Shown: positions 1 to 8,461, counted from the first letter of the stretch. The stretch: DNA of 25,882 nt from SZUA-426 sp041666155 (GCA_041666155.1 JBAYHM010000021.1:1-25882), one strand, 5' to 3'. The notes: generated by a model from the sequence alone, not told the origin. Translations and numbers: made by a program.

Positions 1-2
1 AA

Positions 3-560
3 GGCTTCGACTACCGCGGTTTCATCTTTTTCGGCCTCATGATAGCCAGCGAACGCTGCTCGCTCTTGGAATACAACGTTCCCCTCGGCCGCCCCGAAAC
101 GCAGGCGGTGCTACCGCTTATGGAAACGGACCTGGTTGATCTCTGCGGCGCGATCAACGACGGAACGCTCGCGGATTTTTCACTCAAGTGGAAAGCGGGC
201 GCGAGCTGCGCGCCGGTGGCGGTGGCCGACGGTTATCCGGGAACTTACCGCAAAGGCGACGTGATCGAATTGGACGCGGCTGCGATGGAAAAAGCCGGGG
301 CTAAGGTGTTTGTCGCCGGCGCGGCAATTGATGCGGGTGGCGCGTCCGGCGGCGTACTGAAAACGTCGGGCGGCCGGGTGCTCGCGGTGTCGGCCGTGGC
401 GGCGACGTCGGAAGAGGCCCGCCGCAAAGCGTACGCCGGAATGAAGGGCGTACGCTTCAAAGGCATGGGGTTCAGGACCGATATCGGGACGGAAAACAGT
501 CCTGATGCCCTGTCGATCAATGGCCGAAAAACGGAAGCGGGCAAGAGACATAATCAATGA
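3..560 (+). CDS. purD: Phosphoribosylamine-glycine ligase (GAR synthetase), C-terminal part; 5' end outside window
   Basis: This is the C-terminal half of the ATP-grasp enzyme that joins glycine to 5-phosphoribosylamine in de novo purine synthesis. The reading frame is open from the left edge, with the first full codon at base 3. The opening residues read YRGFIFFGLM, matching the 'YRG..(Y)(A)GLM' strand of PurD. They are followed by LEYNVPLGRPETQAVLP at the metal-binding loop, where the ligands E and N are kept. The protein then continues through the C-terminal lobe (GGRVLAVSA) to the usual 'DIG' ending. The metal loop is odd: most PurD proteins read N-x-R-F-G-D-P-E-T-Q there, and this one has P and R in place of the conserved R and D. 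About 23 extra residues follow 'DIG', and the last 44 bp overlap the end of jetD on the other strand. The family call is firm; whether the enzyme is fully active is not shown. Confidence 0.9.
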   Translation, partial: GFDYRGFIFFGLMIASERCSLLEYNVPLGRPETQAVLPLMETDLVDLCGAINDGTLADFSLKWKAGASCAPVAVADGYPGTYRKGDVIELDAAAMEKAGAKVFVAGAAIDAGGASGGVLKTSGGRVLAVSAVAATSEEARRKAYAGMKGVRFKGMGFRTDIGTENSPDALSINGRKTEAGKRHNQ

Positions 561-1719
561 TCTCCTGCTCCACGCCCTTTCTCGTCGTCCGGATGCGGTC
601 GGCCAAAGCGCGAATGCCGGGCAGCTCCAACGCGGCGGGGGGCACCGACTTCAATCGCGCGACAAGAGGTCCATCCAGATCGCGCGCGTAGTCCATATAT
701 CGATCAAAAATAGCCGCGTCCATTCCGAAGGGACGGGCACCGCTCAGTTCGGCGATTTCGGCCAGGATGGCTATGCCGTCGGGGTCCAGGTCACCCGCGT
801 GGAAGACGTCGAAACCGGAGGCGGCCAAGACGCGCAGCACGGCGCGAACCGCGCGATTCGGCCGTCCTCCGGAACAGAGCACGAAATCGAAACCCATCGG
901 ATAGTGCGCAAAAGCGTGAAAGGTTTCCTTGTTTTCGATGGAGAGAGCGCGCGCGACGCGGGCGGCGGACGCGCCCCGAATCCCGACCAGAGTTTCCGCG
1001 GCGGGGAGCGATAAAGCCGTTGATCGACCCGCCAGCGCCCAGACGGCGCCGTCCTCAAAAATCAGGCGGGCGTTACCCCCGACGGCGACCTCGGGGTATA
1101 TCCGCTCAGGAAGAGTGAGCGCGTCAATATCGGATCCGATACTCGTTCTCACCGACTGCTGGAGCACGGGCCGCAACGCGGCGGTCAATTTTTCAAGTCG
1201 TTTGGAATCACGGTAGAGTTTGATGGACAGCGCGCGGATCGGGAGGCGGTCGCTCTCCTTTCGGTCCAACGCGAAGAGAGCGGCCATATCCTTGAGGTCC
1301 TCCGCCGTTAGGCGATCGGAAAGAGCGTCCGCCTTCAGGGCCGTGAAACGAAAAAACGCGGCGGCGCGGAAATCGCCGCGAAGTTCCGCGGCTGCGGCCA
1401 CCGCCGCGGCTGTCTCGGAAAGACTCATCGCCTGATCGTCGGGAAGCGGAAAACCGAGACGCTCATAGAGCGCGCGCGGATTTGAAAGTTCGGCGGCGGA
1501 CAGTTCGTCCCCAACGCGGCGTTTCGCCCAGATGAGCCGAAGAATCCCCGCCCGTTCCAAACGTTCCATGGCGTCCAGAAACGAGAGACGGGCGGCGGCT
1601 GAAGCAAAGGCGCCGGGAAGCGTCGATTCCCAATCGCGGAGCCGCAGCGGCTTGCCGCCGCGCCGCTGCGCTGAAGAGGGGTAGCGCGCGGCGAACGACT
1701 CAAGTATCGCTCGCTCCAT
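517..1719 (-). CDS. jetD: JetD, Toprim-fold nuclease subunit of Wadjet
   Basis: This 400-residue protein is the DNA-cutting subunit of Wadjet. It is related to the DUF3322/DUF2220 proteins, whose C-terminal Toprim domain resembles topoisomerase VI subunit A. The N-terminal ~200 residues are helical and probably form the arm and wedge that touch DNA and JetABC. The Toprim part has the two acidic motifs expected: ENKETF at residues 262-267 and AGDLDPDG at 308-315, giving E262, D310 and D312 as likely Mg2+ ligands. The C-terminal KGVEQE at 381-386 matches the conserved tail. The ATG directly follows the jetC TAA with no gap, so it is probably made by translational coupling; a weak GAGG lies 11 bases upstream. 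The length is normal for the family. The last residues overlap purD on the opposite strand, so the stop codon lies inside the neighbouring gene. Confidence 0.92.
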   Translation of the reverse strand: MERAILESFAARYPSSAQRRGGKPLRLRDWESTLPGAFASAAARLSFLDAMERLERAGILRLIWAKRRVGDELSAAELSNPRALYERLGFPLPDDQAMSLSETAAAVAAAAELRGDFRAAAFFRFTALKADALSDRLTAEDLKDMAALFALDRKESDRLPIRALSIKLYRDSKRLEKLTAALRPVLQQSVRTSIGSDIDALTLPERIYPEVAVGGNARLIFEDGAVWALAGRSTALSLPAAETLVGIRGASAARVARALSIENKETFHAFAHYPMGFDFVLCSGGRPNRAVRAVLRVLAASGFDVFHAGDLDPDGIAILAEIAELSGARPFGMDAAIFDRYMDYARDLDGPLVARLKSVPPAALELPGIRALADRIRTTRKGVEQEIIDYVSCPLPFFGH

Positions 1720-4700
1720 TTAGGACTCTTCCTCTATCCCGCCGCCGAGGGGATCCAGCCATTCCGCGTCCGGAGCCGCGACAGGCGCGTGCGCTCGGCG
1801 GTGACCGGCGCTCGGCGCCGCTTCCGGCCGATCGGCGCGGAAGTCCCGGACAATTGCCTTATAACCGTGCCTGACCACAAGCGCGATTGAGTCCATATAC
1901 GGGGCGACCGTTTCCAGTTTTTCGGTCGGCACCGCCGTGATGACCTGCATGCGCAAGCGGCGGAAGAAATCCAGCGCCTTGCCGATCCGCTCATCGTCCA
2001 TACGGTTGAACGCTTCGTCGAAAAGCACTAATCGAACGGTATTTTCCGGATCCTGTTTATAGAAACGATAGAAACTGGCGGCGATGGCGACGTAATAGGG
2101 AGTCTGCGCCTCTCCGCCGGATTTTTCCCGGATCACCTTGGAAAGGGAGAGTTCCGGCGGTTTTCCCGTTCGCGAATCAAGAGCGGTCAGGTCCTTGAGC
2201 TTGATGTCGTAGGTAAAGTACGTCCGATAATCGCAGATGGCGCGCACTTCGAACGAATTGAGTTCGTTGCGTAAGATTCGTTCAAAAAGAGCTTCCACCG
2301 CGCGGCGTTCTTCGGGATCGGCCAGAGCGGCGAAGAGTCCGTCCTCCATCTCGCTGATGTCGGCGGCCTTCCGGATTACGTCCAATTGACCGCGGCGGTC
2401 CGCGCGTTCTTCCAGCGTGAAGCGATACTGGTCGCGGCCGAACGACAAGGCTTTGAGCGTCTCGTTGATTTCCCGAAAACTTTCCTTGGCTTCTTCGATA
2501 TATTCGTTGAGTCGCGCGACGAAGTGCTCTTTGAACTGCAATTCGGCGTCGGCGCGCGCCCTACCGATTTTTTCCCGGTACGCGGGCAGCTCGGAATCTT
2601 CGTAGCGCTTGAGCACCGCGGCGGCCTCTTCCGCCAGGGAAGGTTCCAAGGGGAGCAGGGAATTAAAGCTCCCGTTATATTCCTGCACCAATTTCCGATA
2701 CGTCTCGGCGGCCTTCTCCAAGCGCGTGCGGTAACCCTTGACAGCGCTCATATAGTTTTCCGCAAGGCTCTTCAAATCGGAACCCTTGATCCTCTCGGCA
2801 TAATACGACTCGCACTCAGGCCGGAGCGCTTCACGGCCTTCCAGAAAAGCGTCGAAAGCGGCGCGCCGCTCGTCCCGTTCCAGCCGAGCTTCCGCCTCCG
2901 CGCGGCGGTTGGATTCTAGGGCGCCTTCGGCCCGTCCCCGTCCTTCCAGTTCGCGCGCCAGGTCGGCCTCCGCGCGAACGACCGAGCGGGCAAGGCCCGC
3001 GATGCGCGCCTCCAGGTCGCGGACGCCCGAGAGGTCCACCGAAGCGATGTCCGCGTCAAGAGCGGAGAGTTCCGCGGGCAAAGCGGCGGCCCGGTCGCGC
3101 GCTTCGGCGAGGCCTTTCATTTCGTGAAGACCGTCGTTGACGCGTCGGAGCGCGTCGTCCCGCTCGGCGGAAGCGCGCAGGGACGCCTCTAAATCCCGGG
3201 AGCGGGAACGCAGGATCTCCAGCTCCGCGCCCAGGGCTTCAATCCGCTTTTCACGCGCGGCGAGTCCCAGGAACCAGCGGGAATAGGTTTCTTCCTTCAT
3301 GCGCGTCGCGGTAAAACGCGAATAACTCATGCACTCTTTGGTCACCGCTTTTTCGTAATCCTTGAGAACGTCGAGCGTCGCGCGCATCACGTCCCCGAGA
3401 ATGAAGTCGGCGTAAATGCGCGCGTAGGGGGAATCGCTGGAAACGACGGCGGCGAGAGAACCGGGTCGGACGGACGCGTTCCGCATGCGTTCCAGGTTCG
3501 GAAGCGCTACCCCCGAAACTTCCCGCGGCAACGCGTCGTACACGCCAAGAGCGTCACGGAAGCGGCCGGGTTCCACCAAGACGGCGAAGCGCAGGGTATT
3601 GAGCCAGCCTTCCGTCGCGTTCTGCCATTCGCTTTCGGTCACCTCAACCAGGTCCGCGAAAATCCACGACGGAATACCGCGGCCTTCCAATTCGGCCTTG
3701 AGCCGGGCGCTCGCGGCGGGATAGCGCGGCAGGCCTTTTTCCAGATCGGCCAGCTCCGCGGCGGTGTCGGCGATTACTTCAAGAATTTCGGCGCGTTCCC
3801 GCTCGCCGACAGCCTTCTTGCCCGCAAGCTCCGTGCGCTCGGCGTCTATCGCGGCCAGTTCGGCGTCCAGGTCCCGGACTGCTTTTTTCCCGCCCAACGG
3901 ACGATCCAATAAAACTGCGCATTGACCGCGCAGCAGTTCCCAGCGCGCCGCCTTCTCTTCAGCGCGCTCAAGCTCGCGCGCAAGACTATCCCGCTTTTCA
4001 CGCAGGTTCCGCACCAGCTGGAACGCGTCGTTCCGAGCCAAAGCGGCCTCGGAGTCCCGCCGTTCGGCTTCCAAGACCGCCTTTTCATCCACCAGGCGCG
4101 CCGCGGCGGCTACCGCCCGCTCTATCTCGCGTTCCAGCTCGGCGTTCCGCCGTTCCAGGCGGGCGGCGCGATCCGAAGCGAGTTCAGCGTCCGCGCGGAC
4201 CTTCAGGTATTCCTGCAGAACGATGAGCCGGTCGAACTGCGCCCAATCGGCAGCGGTTTTACCGACGGCGCGCAGAGACTCAATTTTCCGGACCGCGTTT
4301 TCGGCCTCTCGCTCGGCTTCTTTATAGCTTTCCAAGTTGGACTTCATGGCCGAAACGTCTACCGGCCGATCCTCCAGAATGTAGTCGCAGACGAAACGAT
4401 CCACTGAGGTAAGCGGGGAAAAACTGACCGACCGGACCAACGCGTCCAGGTAAGGGTTGAACTCCGCGTTGCGACGGAAAACGCCCAGACGATGGGTCAG
4501 CTCGGCGTTGTATTCGCGCTTTGATTCGAAGACAGTCGCCCCGGATGAGCGGATAAGATCGCGGAATACGCGCGCGGAGTGCGGACGGCTCTCCGCGTCC
4601 CGGACGGCGACCGCGCCGAGGTCCGCGCCGTCGGCGATCCAGGGATATTCGCGGATCTGGACTTCGTCCTTGAACGCTTCCACGCAGATGCCCGCGCCGA

Positions 4701-5010
4701 AAACGGCTCCGTTGACGCTGAATTCCAGCATGACGTGGGCGACCGCGTCGTCCCGCAGGTATTCTCCGGATTCGAGGCCTGTTTTGCCTCGGACGTAGCC
4801 TTCCAAGGTCCGCCCCGCCTTTTTGTCGGAGGCGGCGGAATTGAACTTGATGCGGTTGAGGTTCGCCGCCAAAACGTACTGGATCGCGTCCACCACCGTG
4901 GACTTACCCGAACCGTTATCCCCCGCGAACAGCGTCGCCTCCCCTATCGGGATGGTGACGTCGTCGAAGAAGTGCCAACCGACCAGCCGCACGCGACGCA
5001 AGGCGATCAT
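1720..5010 (-). CDS. jetC: JetC, SMC-like ATPase subunit of Wadjet
   Basis: This is a 1,096-residue SMC-family ATPase, the motor of the Wadjet loop-extruding complex and a relative of MukB/MksB. The Walker A motif GDNGSGKST is at residues 30-38. It is followed by an Arg/Glu/Ala-rich coiled coil (about 225-430), a globular hinge-like region (about 440-590, containing EGRGIPSWIF), a returning coiled coil (about 590-900) and a C-terminal head half. That half has the signature SGGE at 964-967 and Walker B LVLFDEAF ending at residue 1001, so E999 is the likely catalytic glutamate. The ~95-residue tail after Walker B is Pro/Ala/Glu rich at its end. The ATG at 5010 has GGAGG six bases upstream and overlaps the jetB stop as ATGA. 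Length and motif order are typical, and no damage is visible. Confidence 0.95.
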   Translation of the reverse strand: MIALRRVRLVGWHFFDDVTIPIGEATLFAGDNGSGKSTVVDAIQYVLAANLNRIKFNSAASDKKAGRTLEGYVRGKTGLESGEYLRDDAVAHVMLEFSVNGAVFGAGICVEAFKDEVQIREYPWIADGADLGAVAVRDAESRPHSARVFRDLIRSSGATVFESKREYNAELTHRLGVFRRNAEFNPYLDALVRSVSFSPLTSVDRFVCDYILEDRPVDVSAMKSNLESYKEAEREAENAVRKIESLRAVGKTAADWAQFDRLIVLQEYLKVRADAELASDRAARLERRNAELEREIERAVAAAARLVDEKAVLEAERRDSEAALARNDAFQLVRNLREKRDSLARELERAEEKAARWELLRGQCAVLLDRPLGGKKAVRDLDAELAAIDAERTELAGKKAVGERERAEILEVIADTAAELADLEKGLPRYPAASARLKAELEGRGIPSWIFADLVEVTESEWQNATEGWLNTLRFAVLVEPGRFRDALGVYDALPREVSGVALPNLERMRNASVRPGSLAAVVSSDSPYARIYADFILGDVMRATLDVLKDYEKAVTKECMSYSRFTATRMKEETYSRWFLGLAAREKRIEALGAELEILRSRSRDLEASLRASAERDDALRRVNDGLHEMKGLAEARDRAAALPAELSALDADIASVDLSGVRDLEARIAGLARSVVRAEADLARELEGRGRAEGALESNRRAEAEARLERDERRAAFDAFLEGREALRPECESYYAERIKGSDLKSLAENYMSAVKGYRTRLEKAAETYRKLVQEYNGSFNSLLPLEPSLAEEAAAVLKRYEDSELPAYREKIGRARADAELQFKEHFVARLNEYIEEAKESFREINETLKALSFGRDQYRFTLEERADRRGQLDVIRKAADISEMEDGLFAALADPEERRAVEALFERILRNELNSFEVRAICDYRTYFTYDIKLKDLTALDSRTGKPPELSLSKVIREKSGGEAQTPYYVAIAASFYRFYKQDPENTVRLVLFDEAFNRMDDERIGKALDFFRRLRMQVITAVPTEKLETVAPYMDSIALVVRHGYKAIVRDFRADRPEAAPSAGHRRAHAPVAAPDAEWLDPLGGGIEEES

Positions 5011-5660
5011 CGGTCGCCTCCCTCGGCATCGGCTTCGTCCGAGACGGAGCCGGTCGAAGCGGCGGCGGCGTTCGCGGCGACACCGTTCGCGCTTTCCGTT
5101 TTTATGAAGCCGAGAATTTCCTCTATCCCATCCTGGTCCAAACAGAGCGCGAGGCTCGGGTACAGGATAAGCTGAGCGTCCGGATCGGCTTCCTCGCGCG
5201 GCGAACGGATAAGCTTGGCCGCGGTGAAACGGCGCAGCATTTCGATCAGGCGCGTCTTTTTGAGGTCACCCTCGGTCAGCGCCTTGAAGCGTTCCACGAA
5301 ATCGAAAACAGTCACCGTCGGGAAATCGGTCAAACTTACCGCGTTGCGCTTTTCTTCGTAAAGAAGGCGCAGCGCCAAGAGAGCGCAGGTTTCCTCGCGG
5401 CCCAATCGGGCGCGCGTCTCGGCCCCGCCGCGCCATGCGACGACGCCTAAGCCCTCGTCCTTGCGCAGTTGCGCGCCCATGCAGGAAAAGAACGGCTCCA
5501 GGAGGCCGAAGTTGCGCACCGCGAAATCGTACAGGCGTTCATCGACCCCGCGGACCAGAAAGGTGCGCGCCAGGAGTTCGCGCACGGTCCGGGTGAACAG
5601 GTCGAACTCGGCTTCCTCAAACTCGGCCAAGTCTCCGAGGGGCTCCAATTCATCGATCAT
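5007..5660 (-). CDS. jetB: JetB, KITE-like small subunit of Wadjet
   Basis: This 217-residue acidic protein sits in the jetB position and resembles the DUF4194/MukE-like KITE subunits, which bind the kleisin and help JetA-JetC engage DNA. The recognisable core runs from FTRTVRELLARTFLVRG through the two winged-helix segments to about residue 185. The C-terminal ~30 residues are Ala/Ser/Glu rich and probably disordered. An ATG at 5696 gives a longer frame, but I place the start at 5660. A GGAGG stands at ideal distance from that ATG, and the ATG overlaps the jetA stop as ATGA, the same arrangement as jetB/jetC. The upstream ATG would need a 40-bp overlap and has no ribosome binding site that I can see. 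The product is assigned from context and length as much as from sequence. Confidence 0.88.
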   Translation of the reverse strand: MIDELEPLGDLAEFEEAEFDLFTRTVRELLARTFLVRGVDERLYDFAVRNFGLLEPFFSCMGAQLRKDEGLGVVAWRGGAETRARLGREETCALLALRLLYEEKRNAVSLTDFPTVTVFDFVERFKALTEGDLKKTRLIEMLRRFTAAKLIRSPREEADPDAQLILYPSLALCLDQDGIEEILGFIKTESANGVAANAAAASTGSVSDEADAEGGDR

Positions 5661-7078
5661 TTTTTCCTCCGGTAGCCGTGCGCGCGGAAAATCCATCCCG
5701 CCGCGGAAACCTCGCCGTCAAGCCATTCTATCGCGTAAGGGAAACGGCCGGGCCGCGACTCGCCATAGGTAGTCGCGTACAAAATCCGGACGAAGGATTC
5801 GGCGTCCGTCGCCAAGTCCCCGGCGCGGCCCAGGCTTCCGGCCGGGATACGTTCATCCAACCAGGCGGCCACGCGCTCAGCGGACAGCTGGCGGTCAATG
5901 CGCAGACGGAGTTCGGCTTCCGCTTTTTCCAGCGCCGCGTCATCCGCCGCGGGACGCGCGTCAAAGCGCGGAGCGACGCTTTCGCGGAACCAGCGTTTAT
6001 ACCGCGATTCCTTGCCGATCCAGCGGACGCGATGCAGACGATGCGCCAGACGCGCGGCCAGCTGTCCGTCCGCGGCGACCGCCCGAGCGATCACCGTGAG
6101 ACGGCCGGAGGCGGAACCGTCGGATCGTAGACGGCTGCGTATTCGCTCAAGGGAAGAACGCGCGTACAGCATGTTGCGTCGGTCGATCTCGTCCAGAGTC
6201 GGATCGAGCGAGCGCAATTGGTCGCGGATCTCCTCCAAGAGGCCGGTCAGGCGTTTCCGCGCCGCCTCCGCGGATTCGCGGCGCAAAAGAGCCAGTGCCG
6301 ACGACGTTTTGTCCATCCATTTTTTGTCCGCCAGGAAGCCGTTTACCGCCCTGGCGATACGCGGCCGATACCGTGAAAGGTTATCGGAGGTCTTCAAGCG
6401 CGAATAAGCTCTATCAACCACCTCTTCCAGATACCGATCGTAATGGAGGCGCAGGATATCGGGGATCTCGGCTCCCGCCGTCTCTTCCAGGAGACGTTCG
6501 TAGTGCGCGCGGATATTTTGGGAGAGGACCTTGAGGGAATCGATGAGGAGCGTCAGATGGTAATGGGCGTTCAGAACCGCGTGATGGCCGTGATCTTCCG
6601 CTGCGTCTGTGCATAAGGAAGAATAGATGGCGACCACGTGGCTTTCGTATTCAAGAACGCCGCCTCGTTCGGTCGCGGCAAGGGCGTCTAAAAAGGGCTT
6701 TGCCGGCGCGGCGATGGTCACCATGCGCGTGTAGTCGGGAAGCGTTTCCTCGCCCACCCACCCCGCCGATATCAGGATACGCAGGGTCCGTGAAGCCGCC
6801 ATCCGGTGAGGGTCGATGCCCCCGGCGGCTTCCTCCGCGTCGCGTTCAGCGTCATCCGCGCTTTCACCCTCGGGTTCTTCCTCCAGCGCGACGCCCGTTT
6901 CAGCATAGTGTTCGGCGAACCGCCCGACCAGCGCCGCCCGTTCCACCCCTCCCGGAGAATCCTGGAACAAGCGATAGAAGATGAGAAGGCAGGCGGCGTA
7001 GTCCTCCCGATTCGGGCTGGAAAGAGGTGAGAAAAAAGCGGCCGGAAGGATGGAAAAGATCCCGCGCGCGTTTGCCAT
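5657..7078 (-). CDS. jetA: JetA, kleisin-like subunit of Wadjet
   Basis: This 473-residue protein is first in the cassette. It opens with FSILPAAFFSPLSS and a helical winged-helix-like N-terminal region (to about residue 150, with LRILISAGWVGEE), followed by long helices rich in Arg and Leu. This is the layout of JetA kleisins that bridge the two JetC heads, and it resembles the family once called DUF5716. An acidic insert (about residues 75-95, many Glu/Asp) lies between the first helices. The ATG at 7078 has no Shine-Dalgarno sequence; instead TATACT sits six bases before it, which would place the transcript start at the ATG itself. The gap to the M20 gene upstream is only 39 bp, so read-through from there is also possible. 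The Wadjet call rests on all four genes together. Confidence 0.88.
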   Translation of the reverse strand: MANARGIFSILPAAFFSPLSSPNREDYAACLLIFYRLFQDSPGGVERAALVGRFAEHYAETGVALEEEPEGESADDAERDAEEAAGGIDPHRMAASRTLRILISAGWVGEETLPDYTRMVTIAAPAKPFLDALAATERGGVLEYESHVVAIYSSLCTDAAEDHGHHAVLNAHYHLTLLIDSLKVLSQNIRAHYERLLEETAGAEIPDILRLHYDRYLEEVVDRAYSRLKTSDNLSRYRPRIARAVNGFLADKKWMDKTSSALALLRRESAEAARKRLTGLLEEIRDQLRSLDPTLDEIDRRNMLYARSSLERIRSRLRSDGSASGRLTVIARAVAADGQLAARLAHRLHRVRWIGKESRYKRWFRESVAPRFDARPAADDAALEKAEAELRLRIDRQLSAERVAAWLDERIPAGSLGRAGDLATDAESFVRILYATTYGESRPGRFPYAIEWLDGEVSAAGWIFRAHGYRRKK

Positions 7079-7084
7079 AGCGAC

Positions 7085-7122
7085 AGTATAAGAGAGATCG
7101 GATGGACGGGGAAGCGATTATA
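7085..7122 (-). promoter_or_regulatory. Candidate promoter elements in front of jetA
   Basis: Read on the minus strand, two -10-like boxes precede jetA. TATACT is at 7090-7085, six bases before the ATG (a leaderless start if used). A consensus TATAAT is at 7122-7117, overlapping the stop codon of the upstream M20 gene, and would give a leader of about 32 bases. Neither has a good -35 box at 17-18 bp (TTCCCC and GTATCT respectively), so the promoter is only a candidate. Confidence 0.35.
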
Positions 7123-8461
7123 ATCCCCGCAAAACTTTTAGATACTTGTCCTTCGTCAGCTGGGGCGGATAACTAGCCGTGATTTCCCGGCCGACTTTCG
7201 CCCCATCGAACAACAGATCGACGACGCAGAGCGCCATCGTCTTAGCCGGAACCACGTAGGCCATTTCCTCGTCCAGAATGGCGAAGTCCTTGCTGTGCGC
7301 GGCGCCGGCGTAGCCGCCGGTAGACGGGTGCATGAAGGGCAGTATGGAGCTGACGTCTCCCGCGTCGGTGGCGCCCATCAGTTCCAGCCCGCGGAGCAGA
7401 CCTTCCGATCCGACGTAGCGCGCGGCGTTCTCGCCGAACAACTCGTTGAGCGCCGGGTTCTGGATCAGCGGCAGGTAGCCGGGGATTTCTTTGATCTCGA
7501 CTTCGGCGCCGACGGCGTAGGCTCCGGCCTGCAAGGCGCGGTTCACCTTCGCGCTCGCTTCGAGAACGGCGGCGATCGAGCGACCGCGCACGTAGGTTTC
7601 CATGCGCACGTCGGCGGGCACGATGTTCACCATATCCCCGCCCTTGGTGATGATCGGATGGACGCGGATGCGGTCCGCGTCCTTGAACGTTTCCCGCTGG
7701 GCGTTGATCGCCGTCAGGCCGATCATCGCGGCGTTGAGGGCGTTGACGCCGTCGAAGGGCGCCGCCCCCGCATGGGCTTCCTTGCCGGTATATTTGACGA
7801 TTTTCCCGACGAAGCCCGAACTGTCGGGCGATAGAAGCACGCGGCGTTCTGCGATACCGCCGTGCGAATGGATCATCATGCCCATATCGATATCGTCGAG
7901 CGCGCCGAGGCGGATAAACTCCTGCTTGCCGCCGAAAAACACGATTTTCCCGTCTTGAACCAGACGTTCGCGCCATTCCAGCTCGACGTACTCCTCCGCG
8001 GGGACTGCCAGGAAGGCGACGTCTCCGTCCAGCTCGGCCATAACGCCGCTTGAGGAAAGGCCGATGGCCGCGCCGAGCATGGCGGCTATCTGCGAATTGT
8101 GGCCGCAGGAATGCGCGGCGCCCGTGGCGGTATCGGCATGAGGATGAAGTGGACAGACAACGGCGTCGAGTTCGCCGAAAACGCCGACGGTCAGCGGCGC
8201 GGCGGACGGCGAAGCGTCGGATTGCTTCGCCGCAGCCGGCCGGGCGCGGCCGTGGAGTCGTCCTTTGACACCGGTGATCGCGATGCCGTCTTCGAACGGG
8301 ATCGACAAAGACGTCAGGATATCCTTCACCAGGGCGGAGGTTTTGAACTCTTTGAAGCCGAGTTCCGGGTTATCGAAAATCGTTCGGCCGATGCGGATGA
8401 TCTCATCTTTCCGGGAATTGATCGCAGCCTCGACTCGCGCCTTCAAATCGTCCTTGTTCAC
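7118..8461 (-). CDS. M20-family metallo-amidohydrolase (aminoacyl/aminobenzoyl-type deacylase)
   Basis: This 447-residue cytoplasmic zinc hydrolase belongs to the M20 peptidase/amidohydrolase family, which cuts amide bonds of N-acyl amino acids or aminobenzoyl-glutamate-like compounds. Visible motifs are GELDAV (about 96-101), SCGHNSQIA with C119-H121, the acidic pair in AEEYVE (about 155-160) and MMIHSHGG near 198-200, then the dimerisation domain (KYTGKEAHAGAAP) and the late GGYAGAAHSKDF histidine. The Asn after GH is as in AbgB-like members rather than the Asp of classical aminoacylases. A short Ala/Ser/Pro insert at about 75-89 looks like a loop extension. The start is the second of two adjacent GTG codons: GGAGG lies five bases from GTG 8461 but only two from GTG 8464. 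It is divergent from ade, and the substrate is unknown. Confidence 0.82.
   Translation of the reverse strand: MNKDDLKARVEAAINSRKDEIIRIGRTIFDNPELGFKEFKTSALVKDILTSLSIPFEDGIAITGVKGRLHGRARPAAAKQSDASPSAAPLTVGVFGELDAVVCPLHPHADTATGAAHSCGHNSQIAAMLGAAIGLSSSGVMAELDGDVAFLAVPAEEYVELEWRERLVQDGKIVFFGGKQEFIRLGALDDIDMGMMIHSHGGIAERRVLLSPDSSGFVGKIVKYTGKEAHAGAAPFDGVNALNAAMIGLTAINAQRETFKDADRIRVHPIITKGGDMVNIVPADVRMETYVRGRSIAAVLEASAKVNRALQAGAYAVGAEVEIKEIPGYLPLIQNPALNELFGENAARYVGSEGLLRGLELMGATDAGDVSSILPFMHPSTGGYAGAAHSKDFAILDEEMAYVVPAKTMALCVVDLLFDGAKVGREITASYPPQLTKDKYLKVLRGL

Larger units (their letters stand above)
517..7078 (-). other. Wadjet (JetABCD) SMC-type anti-plasmid defence operon
   Basis: Four minus-strand genes in the order jetA, jetB, jetC, jetD form one translationally coupled unit. 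The jetA/jetB and jetB/jetC junctions are 4-bp ATGA overlaps, and the jetC stop codon TAA abuts the jetD ATG. The set is diagnostic: a kleisin-like winged-helix protein, a small KITE-like protein, an SMC-like ATPase of about 1,100 residues and a Toprim nuclease. Characterised Wadjet systems extrude DNA loops, recognise small circular DNA and cleave it. All four genes are intact, and the ATPase and Toprim motifs are present. JetA looks closer to the type II family (formerly DUF5716) than to the DUF3375 family of type I, but I could not test the subtype. Confidence 0.93.

Noticed and set aside
4579..5175. Open frames on the plus strand within jetC/jetB
   Set aside because: Antisense shadows of the jet genes in GC-rich DNA; no ribosome binding site or recognisable motif.
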